Notes: a model not told the origin generated them from the letters alone. Positions 16,155 through 24,955 are shown, counted from the stretch's first letter. The stretch: 35,149 nt of DNA from an uncultured beta proteobacterium (GCA_903839085.1 CAIMBE010000172.1:1-35149); one strand, 5' to 3'. Numbers and translations are program-made.

Positions 16155-17681
16155 ATGGCCAACCCGCAACCGATTCAGTGGGCGCAGCTATTGAAGCTGC
16201 CGGCGCAGCCCGCCTTGCCCCTGCAAGGGCGGCTGCGACTCGTGATCGTGCAGGCGATTCTCGCGGGGCGACTCGGTTCCGGCGCAGCCCTGCCATCGTC
16301 GCGCAAACTCGCCACCCTGCTGGGTCTGAGTCGCAACACCGTGACCTCGGCCTATCTGCAACTGGCCGACGAAGGCTTCCTGGTGGCGCGACCGCGCAGC
16401 GGCGTGGTCGTGGCGCCGAACTCCCGTCCGCGTTCACCGTCACAGGCCGAGCCGGTGGCAGGCGCGCGCGGCCAGCCGGTGAACTGGACTCTGCGTGTGC
16501 GGCGTTCGATGCTCGACCGGCCGACCCTGTCCAAGCCGGAGCAGTGGAGCGCCTACCGCTACCCGTTCATTTACGGCAACCACGACCCGCAACTGTTTCC
16601 GACTGAAGATTTCCGCGAGTGCTGCGTACGCAGTCTGGCGCGCTCGCAGCTGCCCAACTGGACACCCGACATCGAGGTTGACGACGTGCCTGATCTGATT
16701 GAGCAGATCCGGACCCGCCTGCTGCCGGCGCGCGGTGTCTTCGCACTGCCCGAGGAGATCATCGTCACGATCGGCTCGCAGCATGCGTACTACCTGCTTG
16801 CCGAGGCGCTCTTCGACCATCGCACCCGCGTTGGCCTGGAGGAACCTGGCCACCCGCATGCCCGCAACGGGTTTTCGATGCGCAGCCCTGAACTGGTCGA
16901 GGTGGCGGTGGACGACAAGGGCCTGGTGGTCGAGACGCTGCCAGGGGTCGACTACATTTTTGTAACGCCTTCGCACCAAAGCCCCACCACCGCCACGCTC
17001 AGCCTGGATCGGCGCCAGTGGCTGTTGCGCCAGGCGGAGTTGCAGGACTTCGTGATCATCGAGGACGACTACGAAGCCGAAAATTTGTACCAGGGCGAGC
17101 CAATGCCGGCGATGAAGGCGCTGGACCGCAGCGGGCGCGTGGTCTATATCGGCTCGGTGTCAAAGAGCCTGTCGCCGGCGCTGCGACTCGGTTACATCGT
17201 TGCGCCGCGCAATCTGATCAGGGAACTGCGCGCGATCCGGCAGGCGATGGTGCGCCACCCAAGTGCGTTTCTGCAACACGCCTTTGCGCTATTTCTATCG
17301 CTCGGCCACCACGACTCGCACATACGGCGTGTCAACCAGGCGATGCAGGAACGCATGACGCTGGCGGCACAGGCTTTGCGGGAACAGCTTCCAGACTTCG
17401 GTTTTGTGCTGCCTCAGGGTGGCGCGTCGATCTGGGTGCGCGCCCCGGCGTGGGTCGATGCCACTGAACTCGCCGCGATCGCGCGACGCCATGGCGTGCT
17501 GATCGAGGCCGGCGACGTGTTCTTCAACAAGCCACCCTGCCCCTGTCCATTCTTCCGCTTGCGACTGTCGTCGATCGCCGCCGGTTTGATTGCGGCGGGC
17601 ATCCATGCCCTCGGGCTGGCGGTGGACGAGATGGCGCGCGCACGGGGCCTGCAACGCAGGCCGGTTGGGCGCCCGCACTGA
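16155..17681 (+). CDS. tauR: MocR-family regulator (GntR HTH plus aminotransferase domain), probable TauR
   Basis: 508 residues. The N-terminal GntR winged helix-turn-helix spans about residues 20-88 (LQGRLRLVIVQAILAGRLGSG, LPSSRKLATLLGLSRNTVTSAY). A fold-type I aminotransferase-like domain follows, with the PLP lysine at Lys337 in IGSVSKSLSPALRLGY and the acidic IIEDDYEAE at 301-309. Such regulators use PLP and an amine ligand to switch gene expression. TauR of this family is the known activator of taurine genes in several alphaproteobacteria, and this gene lies 169 bp upstream of tauA on the same strand, which supports the name. PdxR- or GabR-like roles are the alternatives. The ATG at 16155 has no strong RBS. 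Confidence 0.85.
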   Translation: MANPQPIQWAQLLKLPAQPALPLQGRLRLVIVQAILAGRLGSGAALPSSRKLATLLGLSRNTVTSAYLQLADEGFLVARPRSGVVVAPNSRPRSPSQAEPVAGARGQPVNWTLRVRRSMLDRPTLSKPEQWSAYRYPFIYGNHDPQLFPTEDFRECCVRSLARSQLPNWTPDIEVDDVPDLIEQIRTRLLPARGVFALPEEIIVTIGSQHAYYLLAEALFDHRTRVGLEEPGHPHARNGFSMRSPELVEVAVDDKGLVVETLPGVDYIFVTPSHQSPTTATLSLDRRQWLLRQAELQDFVIIEDDYEAENLYQGEPMPAMKALDRSGRVVYIGSVSKSLSPALRLGYIVAPRNLIRELRAIRQAMVRHPSAFLQHAFALFLSLGHHDSHIRRVNQAMQERMTLAAQALREQLPDFGFVLPQGGASIWVRAPAWVDATELAAIARRHGVLIEAGDVFFNKPPCPCPFFRLRLSSIAAGLIAAGIHALGLAVDEMARARGLQRRPVGRPH

Positions 17682-17705
17682 GCAGAATCAGTCGATAGCC
17701 CGCAG

Positions 17706-17763
17706 AAGGGTAAGGGTAAGTCCGAGTCTGCTGGCTCCATCTAAGAAGCTATGCTGGCCCTTG
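17706..17763 (+). promoter_or_regulatory. Candidate tauA control region with direct repeats
   Basis: The 169-bp gap before tauA has three elements. AAGGGT is repeated head to tail at 17706-17720. CTGGCTCCAT at 17731 and CTGGCCCTTG at 17754 form a direct repeat spaced 23 bp, about two helical turns. A possible -10 box, TATGCT, lies at 17750-17755 with no good -35, as expected for an activator-dependent promoter. MocR regulators usually bind direct repeats overlapping the -35 region, so these are the best TauR site candidates. Inference from position and repeat structure. Confidence 0.4.
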
Positions 17764-17850
17764 TGGCGCTGCTACGCTGCGTCCACCATGCAGTGCGCGC
17801 CGACACCTTTGGCGCGAACCATTCCACGATTCGACATACAGGAGCAATCG

Positions 17851-18852
17851 ATGAAGATGAACAAGCGTCAGATGTTGTGTGCGGCAAGCGCCGCCTTGCT
17901 GGCCTGCGGCAGCGTTTCGGCCCAAACCAAGGAAGTGACGTTCGCGCACCAGGACATGCTGGTACCCCTGCGCACCGTGATGGAATCGGGCGAGTTGGAG
18001 AAGGCCACCGGATACAAAATCAACTGGCGCATGTTCGGCGGTGGCGGCGACGTCATCAAGGCCATGGCATCGGGCGATGTGCATATCGGCGAGGCCGGGT
18101 CGAGTCCGGTGACCGCTGCCGCCAGTCAGGGCCAGGCCATCAAGCTGTTCTGGATCCTCGATGACATCGCCGATGCCGAGGCCCTGATCGCGCGCAACGG
18201 CTCCAACGTCAACAGCATGAAGGATTTGAAGGGCAAGAAGGTCGCCACGCCGTTTGTCTCGACCGCGCATTACCAGTTGATGGTCGGCATGAAGCTCGAA
18301 GGCGTGGACGCAAAGGGCGTCAACGTGATGAATATGCGCCCGCCCGAGATCGCCGCCGCATGGGAGCGCGGCGACATCGATGCCGCGTTCATCTGGGACC
18401 CGGTGCTGAGCAAGATCAAGGGCAACGGCAAGGCGATCGCCACCTCCGGCAGCATCGGCAAGAAGGGCTACCCCACGTTCGACGGACTGATCGTCAGCTC
18501 CAAATGGGCGGCCGAAAACGAGGGTTTCATGGTGGCTTTGGTGAAAGCGCTGGCCAAGGCTGACGACGAATACCGCAAGAACGTTGCCAAGTGGACGGTC
18601 GATTCACCGCAGGTCAAGGCAGTCGCCAAATGGACCAAGGCCGACGCCAAGGATGTGCCCCCATCAATGATGCTGTACAAGTTTCCGACCCTGCAAGAAC
18701 AGATGTCTGCCGCATGGCTGGGCGGTGGCGCCGCCAAGGCGATGACGAACACGGCTGCCTTTCTGAAGGAGCAGGGCCGCATCCAGGAAGTGAAAGCGGA
18801 CTACGGCGCTTTCGTGACCGACGCCTACGTGAAAAAGGCGATGGCCAAGTAG
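17851..18852 (+). CDS. tauA: Taurine ABC transporter, periplasmic substrate-binding protein
   Basis: 333 residues with a signal peptide (MKMNKRQMLCAASAALLACG, likely cut after SVSA). The mature protein has the TauA pattern: GSGDVHIGEAGSSPVTAAASQG-like region (MASGDVHIGEAGSSPV), ATPFVSTAHYQLMVGMK and PPEIAAAWERGDIDAAFIWDPVL, all matching the taurine/aliphatic sulfonate-binding family and closer to TauA than SsuA by the PFxSTxHY and PPxIxAAWxRGDID elements. It delivers taurine to the TauBC membrane complex. The ATG at 17851 follows AGGAG by about seven bases. An intrinsic terminator lies between it and tauB, so the binding protein is probably made in excess over the rest of the transporter. Confidence 0.92.
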   Translation: MKMNKRQMLCAASAALLACGSVSAQTKEVTFAHQDMLVPLRTVMESGELEKATGYKINWRMFGGGGDVIKAMASGDVHIGEAGSSPVTAAASQGQAIKLFWILDDIADAEALIARNGSNVNSMKDLKGKKVATPFVSTAHYQLMVGMKLEGVDAKGVNVMNMRPPEIAAAWERGDIDAAFIWDPVLSKIKGNGKAIATSGSIGKKGYPTFDGLIVSSKWAAENEGFMVALVKALAKADDEYRKNVAKWTVDSPQVKAVAKWTKADAKDVPPSMMLYKFPTLQEQMSAAWLGGGAAKAMTNTAAFLKEQGRIQEVKADYGAFVTDAYVKKAMAK

Positions 18853-18890
18853 ACGGCCAACGAATAGTTGCTGGCAGGCCTCCTGCGGCA

Positions 18891-18924
18891 GGGGCAACCT
18901 CTTCGCAGGTTCGCCCCTTTTTTT
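18891..18924 (+). terminator. Intrinsic terminator between tauA and tauB
   Basis: The arms GGGGCAACCT and AGGTTCGCCCC pair with a single bulged G around a CTTCGC loop, immediately followed by seven T residues. This is a textbook Rho-independent terminator on the plus strand, 38 bp after the tauA stop and 26 bp before the tauB start. Partial readthrough would give a high tauA to tauBC ratio. Confidence 0.85.
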
Positions 18925-18950
18925 GAACCTGATCATTTTCAGAGCCATTT

Positions 18951-19739
18951 ATGCCCATCCTCGAAGTCAGGGATCTGACCGTCAACTACGCGACCAAGAT
19001 CGGCATCTTGCAGGCGCTTGCGCCGGTCAATCTCAAGCTGCGCGATGGTGACTTCATGGTGGCACTGGGCGCCTCCGGGTGCGGCAAGACGACCCTGCTG
19101 AACTGCATCGCAGGCTTTTTGCCACCATCAACCGGCGAGATCCTGCTCGATGGCGCCCCGGTCACCGGACCAGGCGCCGACCGCGGCGTGGTTTTTCAGA
19201 AGCACGCGCTGCTGCCCTGGCTTTCGGTGCGCGATAACGTGGCGCTGGGCTTGCGCATGCGCGGAGTTGACGCAACAACGCGTGCGCGCATTGCGCAGGA
19301 GAAACTGAGCCTGGTGGGCCTGCAGGACTACCCCAACCGTTCGGTCTATGAATTGTCGGGCGGCATGCAGCAGCGGGTCGGCATCGCCCGCGCGCTGGCA
19401 AGCGACCCGGCGGTGCTGCTGATGGACGAGCCGATGGGCGCGCTCGATGCATTCACGCGTGAGTCGGTTCAGGAGATCCTCTTGCGGGCCTGGTCCAAGT
19501 CAAACAAGATCGTGTTCTTCATCACCCACTCGGTCGAGGAGGCGCTGTTCCTGTCGACACGGCTGATCCTGATGAGCCCGAGTCCGGGACGCATCACGCA
19601 TGTCTACGACAACGTTCCGTTCTCGCGCGAATTCCTGGCCCATGGCGATGCCCGCAAGGTGAAGTCGGAGCCCGAATTCATCCGCATGCGCGAGGAGGTG
19701 TTGGCTATCGTCCATCAACGCAAGGCTGCCCATGTCTGA
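18951..19739 (+). CDS. tauB: Taurine ABC transporter, ATP-binding protein
   Basis: 262 residues, a nitrate/sulfonate/taurine-type ABC ATPase. Walker A is GASGCGKTT (residues 39-47), the Q-loop is [14 protein letters not shown], the signature is [15 protein letters not shown] and Walker B is [17 protein letters not shown], with the switch His in [10 protein letters not shown]. It powers taurine import from the inner face of the membrane. The start at 18951 has only a weak RBS. Its last codons overlap the tauC start by 8 bp, so translation of the two is coupled. Confidence 0.93.
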   Translation: MPILEVRDLTVNYATKIGILQALAPVNLKLRDGDFMVALGASGCGKTTLLNCIAGFLPPSTGEILLDGAPVTGPGADRGVVFQKHALLPWLSVRDNVALGLRMRGVDATTRARIAQEKLSLVGLQDYPNRSVYELSGGMQQRVGIARALASDPAVLLMDEPMGALDAFTRESVQEILLRAWSKSNKIVFFITHSVEEALFLSTRLILMSPSPGRITHVYDNVPFSREFLAHGDARKVKSEPEFIRMREEVLAIVHQRKAAHV

Positions 19740-20550
19740 AGCTCCCAAAACGGCCCTCAAGACCAGCGCGTTCAAGGTTCCAGGAGAGGGATCGAGCGCC
19801 ACCATCAGCGTTGTCACGATGGTCATCATTCTGGTCTTTTGGTTTGTGATCACCAACATGGGCTGGATCAAACCTTTGTTCCTGCCCTCGCCCCAGGCCA
19901 CCTTTCAGCAGTTTTATGAATACCTGACCGGCGCAGCCAACGACAAGCCGCTCTGGCAGCATTTTGCGGCCAGCATGATGCGCGTGTTTGCGGCGTTTTT
20001 TCTGGCCTGCCTGCTGGCGATTCCGGTTGGAATCGGAATGGGCATGTCACGCATCTGGCGCGGCATTTTCGACCCGCCGATCGAACTCTATCGGCCCTTG
20101 CCGCCGCTGGCCTATCTGCCCCTGATCATCATCTGGTTCGGCATCGACGAACTGCCCAAGGTGCTGCTGATTTTCCTGAGTTGCTTTGCGCCGCTGGCGA
20201 TGGCGGCGCGCTCCGGTTTGCGCAGCGCGTCGCAGGAGCAGATGAACGCCGCCTACTCGATGGGCGCCAGTTATGGGCAGGTGATTCGCCATGTCGTGCT
20301 GCCGGCGGCACTGCCCGAGATTCTGGTCGGCATGCGGGTCTCGATCGGCTTTGGCTGGAGCACGCTGGTCGCGGCCGAGATGGTCGCTGCCAATGTGGGC
20401 CTGGGACAAATGGTTCTCAACGCCTCGAACTTTCTGCGCACCGACATCGTTGTCATGGGCATCATCGTGATCGGCGTGGTGGCCTACATGTTCGACCTGC
20501 TGATGCGCTGGATCGAGCGCCGGCTGGTGCCATGGCAAGGCCGCATGTAG
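19732..20550 (+). CDS. tauC: Taurine ABC transporter, permease
   Basis: 272 residues, with about six membrane segments starting at [20 protein letters not shown]. The ABC-coupling (EAA-type) loop is visible as [40 protein letters not shown], the site that docks on TauB. The N-terminal 20 residues are soluble, as in other TauC/SsuC proteins. The start overlaps the tauB stop (ATGTCTGA). The gene is convergent with tpa, with 48 bp between stops. Confidence 0.93.
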   Translation: MSEAPKTALKTSAFKVPGEGSSATISVVTMVIILVFWFVITNMGWIKPLFLPSPQATFQQFYEYLTGAANDKPLWQHFAASMMRVFAAFFLACLLAIPVGIGMGMSRIWRGIFDPPIELYRPLPPLAYLPLIIIWFGIDELPKVLLIFLSCFAPLAMAARSGLRSASQEQMNAAYSMGASYGQVIRHVVLPAALPEILVGMRVSIGFGWSTLVAAEMVAANVGLGQMVLNASNFLRTDIVVMGIIVIGVVAYMFDLLMRWIERRLVPWQGRM

Positions 20551-20558
20551 CGCATCGC

Positions 20559-20581
20559 CGCCCGCACCTGCCTGGCGGGCG
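20559..20581. terminator. GC hairpin between convergent tauC and tpa
   Basis: Perfect seven-base arms CGCCCGC and GCGGGCG around a nine-base loop, in the 48-bp gap between the two stop codons. No T-tract follows on either strand, so it is at best a weak or Rho-assisted terminator. It would serve both directions. Confidence 0.4.
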
Positions 20582-20598
20582 CGACCTCGCCGCAACCC

Positions 20599-21993
20599 TC
20601 AGAACTTTTCAATCGCCGCTTTGACGGCTGCCACGATTTCGTCGATGTCTTCCCTGGTTGCAATCAGGGCCGGCGCGAAATTCATGATCGTGTTGTTGCC
20701 CGGCAGGCTGCTGCTGGTGCGTCCCACCAGAACGCCCTGCGCGGCCACCAGGCCCATCATGCGGGCCATCTCGGCCTCGCTGATCGGTTCCTTGGTCTGC
20801 TTGTCTTTCACAAACTCGATGCCGCAGAAAAGGCCGATGCCGCGCACATGGCCGACGATCGGCCTGTCGCTCAGGGCCTGGAGTTCGGCGAGCAGGTAGG
20901 CGCCGACGACGCGGCTGTTTTCCACCAAATTCTCGTCCTCGATGATGCGCGTGCTCTCCAGCGCAGCGGTGGTTGCGCCGGCACACCCGCCATAGGTGCT
21001 GATGTCGCGGAAGTAGTTCATCCTCTCGGCCGGATTGTTCGGCTCGCACAGGAACTTGTCGAATATCTCCTGGCGCACCGCCATTGCCGAGAGCGGCATG
21101 TACGAACTGGCCAGCCCCTTGGCCATGGTGACGATGTCCGGATCCACGTCGAACTGGTCATGGCCCCAGAACTTTCCGGTGCGGCCGAATCCGCACACCA
21201 CCTCATCCATGATCAGGTAGACGCCGTACCGCTTGCAAATCTCCTGCAGAATCGGGTAGTACTCCGGCACCGGCACGATGATGCCGCCGCCCGCCGTGAT
21301 CGGCTCGACGATGCAGCCGCCCACGCTGTCCGGGCCTTCCTTGAGGATCACGTCTTCCACGCTTCGGGCACACTCGATGTTGCAGCCCGGGTAGCTCTTG
21401 CCCATCGGGCAGCGGTAACAAAGCGGGTGGGGAATCTGGGCGAAGCCCTCGGCAAAGGGGCCGTAATCCTGCTTGCGCTCGGACTGGCCGGTGGCGCTGA
21501 GGGCGCCGATGGTCGTGCCATGGTAGTCGCGGTCACGAAACAGGATCTTGTACTTTCCCTTCCTGGCCGGATCGATGTGGGAAAGCTGCCGCACGACCTT
21601 GAATGCCTTTTCATTGGCCTCCGAACCGCTGTTGGAGAAGAACACCTTGCCCAGACGGGGCAGCAGTTCAATCAATTTGGCGGCGAACTTGATGGTCGGC
21701 ACGTTGCCCGCAGTTCCGGCGTAATAACCCAGGGTTTTCAATTGCTCGTATACCGCGGCGGCGATGCTTTCCCGCCCGTGGCCCACCATCACGCTCCACA
21801 CGCCGCCGGAAGTCGCATCGAGGTATTCACGGCCGCGAATGTCCTTGACGCGCAGCCCCTTGCCCTCCACGATGATCATCTGTTCGGCGCTCTGGAAGAC
21901 CTTGTGCGGCTTGATGTGATGCCACAGAAAGTCGCGATCGTCGCGCACGATGTCGTCTGCGATGTACTCCAGCCAATTGGTTTCGTTACCCAT
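20599..21993 (-). CDS. tpa: Taurine-pyruvate aminotransferase
   Basis: 464 residues, class III aminotransferase. The Schiff-base lysine is Lys292 in IVTMAKGLASSYMPLSAM, the ring-binding Asp is Asp263 in IMDEVVCGFGRTG, and FSNSGSEANEKA (119-130) binds the PLP phosphate. A four-cysteine stretch CYRCPMGKSYPGCNIEC (Cys192, 195, 204, 208) is characteristic of this subgroup. The expected reaction is taurine plus pyruvate to sulfoacetaldehyde plus alanine, feeding Xsc. Placement between tauABC and xsc supports the assignment. The start is the ATG at 21993, with AGGAG ten bases upstream. It lies 166 bp downstream of the IclR gene on the same strand; the gap carries a small CAAACGGTTTG palindrome at 22035-22045 and may hold a separate promoter. 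Confidence 0.9.
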   Translation of the reverse strand: MGNETNWLEYIADDIVRDDRDFLWHHIKPHKVFQSAEQMIIVEGKGLRVKDIRGREYLDATSGGVWSVMVGHGRESIAAAVYEQLKTLGYYAGTAGNVPTIKFAAKLIELLPRLGKVFFSNSGSEANEKAFKVVRQLSHIDPARKGKYKILFRDRDYHGTTIGALSATGQSERKQDYGPFAEGFAQIPHPLCYRCPMGKSYPGCNIECARSVEDVILKEGPDSVGGCIVEPITAGGGIIVPVPEYYPILQEICKRYGVYLIMDEVVCGFGRTGKFWGHDQFDVDPDIVTMAKGLASSYMPLSAMAVRQEIFDKFLCEPNNPAERMNYFRDISTYGGCAGATTAALESTRIIEDENLVENSRVVGAYLLAELQALSDRPIVGHVRGIGLFCGIEFVKDKQTKEPISEAEMARMMGLVAAQGVLVGRTSSSLPGNNTIMNFAPALIATREDIDEIVAAVKAAIEKF

Positions 21994-22034
21994 GATCGTG
22001 TGGCTCCTGGTGTTGACCGATGCACCGCATATGC

Positions 22035-22045
22035 CAAACGGTTTG
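22035..22045. promoter_or_regulatory. Small palindrome CAAACGGTTTG upstream of tpa
   Basis: Perfect five-base arms around one base, 42 bp upstream of the tpa start, in the 166-bp gap between the IclR gene and tpa. It could be an operator or chance; it does not match the TTCCG/CGGAA sites near xsc. Confidence 0.25.
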
Positions 22046-22159
22046 CGGCGTGCGGCACGATCCTATCATCGTCCCGGCATCAATTGAGGGGCCAGTTGCC
22101 CTGTGTTTGAAGGACCAGATACCCCGGGTTTTGGCGCCCGCACCAGCGAGCGCCGCGCC

Positions 22160-22981
22160 TCATGTGGCGGCTTTGCTCGCGGGCACTGCCGCAGCGTCGA
22201 TCGCCGCGATGGCGTTCGCCGCGCGCTGCAGCGCCGGGAGGAACTGCAGCGCCTTGTCGCGCGAAACGCGCATCACCGGCGCCTGGATGGCGACACCCGT
22301 GTTCGAGCGCCCCAGCGGGCGTGGCACGAGTAGGGCGATGCAGAAAAGCCCCGGCAGAAATTCCTCGTTGTCGATCGCATAGCCGTCGCGCCGGACCGCC
22401 TCGACCTCCCGCTCCAGGGCCTCGAAGTCGGTCACCGTGCGCGCCGTGTACTGCTCCAGCGGTGCCTGGTCAAGCAGGCGCCGGCGCTGGCTGGGCGTCA
22501 TCTGCGCCAGAAAAAGCTTGCCGCTGGCCGAGCAGTGCGCCGGCACGCGCGAGCCCGGGTGGAGATAAAAGCGCAGCGGCGCCTGTGTTTCCACGCGATC
22601 GAGGTAGAGGACCTCGCTCCCCGAGAGCGCCGTGATGTTGCAGCTCTCACCGACCTCCTCGACCAGCTTGCGCAGCACCGCATGGCGCGCACCATGCACC
22701 GTGTTGTTGAGCAGGACGTCCTCGGCAAGGCGGCGCAGTCGCAGACCGGCGCCATAGAACCGGCCCTGCGCATCGCGCTGCAGGATCGCGGCGCTTTCAA
22801 GTTGCTGCAGCATGCGGTGCAAGGTGGCTTTGGGCAGCCCCGTTTCCTCGACCAGCCCTTGCAGGGAGAAGAACTGGTCCTTGCGGGCGATGACCTCCAG
22901 CAGCGAAAACAGGCGCAACACCGGCGTGTCGCCGTCCAGACTGGATGGTTCCTGGATCGGATTTGGTTTCGTTTTGTCCAT
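22160..22981 (-). CDS. IclR-family transcriptional regulator of the taurine genes
   Basis: 273 residues. The N-terminal winged helix-turn-helix is VLRLFSLLEVIARKDQFFSLQGLVEETGLPKATLHRMLQQLESAAIL, the standard IclR layout, and the C-terminal GAF-like effector domain contains LYLDRVETQAPLRFYLHPGSRVPAHCSASGKLFLAQ and YAIDNEEFLPGLFCIALLVPRP. The ATG at 22981 is preferred over an upstream TTG. The gene is divergent from xsc (162 bp between starts) and upstream of tpa on the same strand, so it most likely senses taurine or sulfoacetaldehyde and controls both. It is a second regulator beside the MocR-type protein. Whether it activates or represses cannot be read. Confidence 0.9.
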   Translation of the reverse strand: MDKTKPNPIQEPSSLDGDTPVLRLFSLLEVIARKDQFFSLQGLVEETGLPKATLHRMLQQLESAAILQRDAQGRFYGAGLRLRRLAEDVLLNNTVHGARHAVLRKLVEEVGESCNITALSGSEVLYLDRVETQAPLRFYLHPGSRVPAHCSASGKLFLAQMTPSQRRRLLDQAPLEQYTARTVTDFEALEREVEAVRRDGYAIDNEEFLPGLFCIALLVPRPLGRSNTGVAIQAPVMRVSRDKALQFLPALQRAANAIAAIDAAAVPASKAAT

Positions 22982-23008
22982 GATGGCTTGATCATAGATT
23001 ATTTTTGT

Positions 23009-23099
23009 TTCCGGTATCAATTGTTCCGATTTTTGTTAATTGTTATTGACTTCGGAAATTCGCAACCCTAGAATTGATCCAAGTTCCGATAAATGGAAC
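23009..23099. promoter_or_regulatory. Cluster of TTCCG/CGGAA sites in the IclR-xsc gap
   Basis: Four related sites are seen: TTCCGGTAT at 23009, TTCCGAT at 23024, the palindrome TTCGGAA at 23051-23057, and GTTCCGATAAATGGAAC at 23083-23099 with perfect five-base arms. IclR-family operators are often short palindromes of GGAA/TTCC type. One site overlaps the -35/spacer and one begins at the expected start of transcription of xsc, positions suited to repression; the two upstream ones could autoregulate the IclR gene. Function is inferred. Confidence 0.6.
23046..23074 (+). promoter_or_regulatory. Sigma-70 promoter of xsc
   Basis: TTGACT at 23046-23051 and TAGAAT at 23069-23074 are separated by 17 bp, close to the sigma-70 consensus. 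Transcription would begin near 23081, about 63 bases before the xsc ATG. A TTCGGAA palindrome overlaps the end of the -35 box. Confidence 0.7.
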
Positions 23100-23143
23100 C
23101 TTTTGTGGCGTTTTTCCAAATCAACTCCAGAGGAGATCAAGAG

Positions 23144-24955
23144 ATGAGCAAAGCTGACAATCGCAAGGTGACAGAGGGGCCAACCCGAATGACCCCGTCC
23201 GAGGCCTTCGTCGAGACCTTGGTGGCCAATGGCGTCACCGAAATGTTCGGCATCATGGGCTCGGCCTTCATGGACGCGATGGACATCTTCGCGCCCGCCG
23301 GCATCCGCCTGATTCCGGTGGTGCACGAGCAGGGCGCCGGCCACATGGCCGACGGCTATTCGCGCGTCTCCGGCCGGCACGGTGTCGTGATCGGGCAGAA
23401 CGGTCCGGGCATCAGCAACTGCGTCACGGCAATAGCCGCCGCCTACTGGGCGCACAGCCCGGTGGTGGTGATCACGCCCGAGACCGGCACCATGGGCATG
23501 GGCCTGGGCGGCTTCCAGGAGGCGCACCAGCTGCCCATGTTCCAGGAGTTCACCAAGTACCAGGGCCATGTCAACAACAACAAACGCATCGCCGAGTACA
23601 CCGCACGCTGCTTCGACCGTGCGCACTCGGAACTTGGCCCGACCCAGCTCAATATCCCGCGCGACCTGTTCTACGGCGAGCTGACCTGCGAGATCCCCAA
23701 GCCGATGCGCCTGGATCGCGGCGCCGGCGGCGAGGCCAGCCTGGCCGCTGCGGCCGAACTGCTGGCCACGGCCAAGGCGCCCGTGCTGATCGCCGGCGGC
23801 GGCGTGGTGATGGGCGACGCCTACGCCGAATGCATCGCGCTGGCCGAGCGGCTGGGTTGCCCGGTCGTCAACAGCTACCAGCACAACGATTCGTTCCCCG
23901 CCAGCCATCCGCAATGGTGCGGCCCGCTCGGCTACCAGGGCAGCAAGGCCGGCATGAGGCTGATCAGCGAGGCCGACGTCGTGATCGCGCTCGGTTCGCG
24001 CCTCGGCCCGTTCGGCACCCTGGCGCAGTACGGCATGGACTACTGGCCGAAGAACGCGCGCATCATCCAGATTGACGCCGACCACAAGATGCTGGGCCTG
24101 GTCAAGAAGATCGACGTCGGCATCTGCGGTGACGCCAAGGCCGCGGCTGTCGCGCTGAGCGCGCGCCTGGCCGGCAGGACGCTGGCCTGCGACGCGACGA
24201 GGGCTGAGCGCGCCGCACGCACCGCTGCCGAGAAGGCCGCCTGGGAGGCGGAACTCGCGGGCTGGACGCACGAGCGAGACGCCTACAGCCTTGACATGAT
24301 TGAGGAGGCAAAAGGCGAGAAGACTCCCGACGGCGGCCAGTGGCTGCACCCGCGCCAGGTGCTGCGCGAGCTGGAAAAAGCCATGCCGCGCGACGTGATG
24401 GTATCCACCGACATCGGCAACATCAACTCGGTGGCGCACAGTTACCTGCGCTTCGAGCGACCGCGCAGCTTTTTTGCGCCGATGAGCTATGGCAACTGCG
24501 GCTACGCCTTCCCGACCATCATCGGTGCCAAGGTCGCGGCGCCCGATAGGCCGGCCATCTCGTATGCCGGCGACGGCGCATGGGCCATGAGCATGGGCGA
24601 AATCATGACCTGTGTGCGTCACGACATACCGGTCACCGCAGTCGTGTTCCACAATCGCCAGTGGGGCGCCGAGAAGAAGAACCAGGTCGATTTCTACAAC
24701 CGCCGCTTCGTTGCCGACGAACTCGATAACCCCAGTTTTGCCGCCGTTGCCCGGGCCATGGGGGCCGAGGGCATCGTGGTCGACCGGCTCGAGGACGTCG
24801 GCGCTGCCCTGAAACGGGCTGTGGACCTGCAGATGAACCAGCGCAAGACCTGCATTGTCGAGATCATGTGCAACCGCGAACTGGGCGATCCGTTCCGCCG
24901 CGATGCGCTGGCCATGCCGGTGCGCATGCTTGAGAAGTACAAGGACTACGTCTGA
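23144..24955 (+). CDS. xsc: Sulfoacetaldehyde acetyltransferase
   Basis: 603 residues, a thiamine-diphosphate enzyme of the acetolactate synthase superfamily with the length of Xsc. The catalytic Glu for ThDP activation is Glu62 in VVHEQGAGHMADGYSR. The ThDP/Mg motif is AGDGAWAMSMGEIM (GDG at 476-478) ending at Asn504 in VVFHNRQWGAEKKNQ, and FGIMGSAFMDAMDIFAPAG and GNINSVAHSYLRF are typical of Xsc. Reaction: sulfoacetaldehyde plus phosphate to acetyl phosphate plus sulfite. The ATG at 23144 has a strong AGAGGAG eight bases upstream. No phosphotransacetylase gene follows, unlike in many xsc loci, so acetyl phosphate must be used by an enzyme encoded elsewhere. It is convergent with the G3E GTPase gene, with 19 bp between stops. 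Confidence 0.95.
   Translation: MSKADNRKVTEGPTRMTPSEAFVETLVANGVTEMFGIMGSAFMDAMDIFAPAGIRLIPVVHEQGAGHMADGYSRVSGRHGVVIGQNGPGISNCVTAIAAAYWAHSPVVVITPETGTMGMGLGGFQEAHQLPMFQEFTKYQGHVNNNKRIAEYTARCFDRAHSELGPTQLNIPRDLFYGELTCEIPKPMRLDRGAGGEASLAAAAELLATAKAPVLIAGGGVVMGDAYAECIALAERLGCPVVNSYQHNDSFPASHPQWCGPLGYQGSKAGMRLISEADVVIALGSRLGPFGTLAQYGMDYWPKNARIIQIDADHKMLGLVKKIDVGICGDAKAAAVALSARLAGRTLACDATRAERAARTAAEKAAWEAELAGWTHERDAYSLDMIEEAKGEKTPDGGQWLHPRQVLRELEKAMPRDVMVSTDIGNINSVAHSYLRFERPRSFFAPMSYGNCGYAFPTIIGAKVAAPDRPAISYAGDGAWAMSMGEIMTCVRHDIPVTAVVFHNRQWGAEKKNQVDFYNRRFVADELDNPSFAAVARAMGAEGIVVDRLEDVGAALKRAVDLQMNQRKTCIVEIMCNRELGDPFRRDALAMPVRMLEKYKDYV

Noticed and set aside
17881-17915. TauA as a lipoprotein, from Cys19 in LLAC
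   Set aside because: The residues before the Cys do not fit the lipobox well, and a good signal peptidase I site (SVSA) follows.
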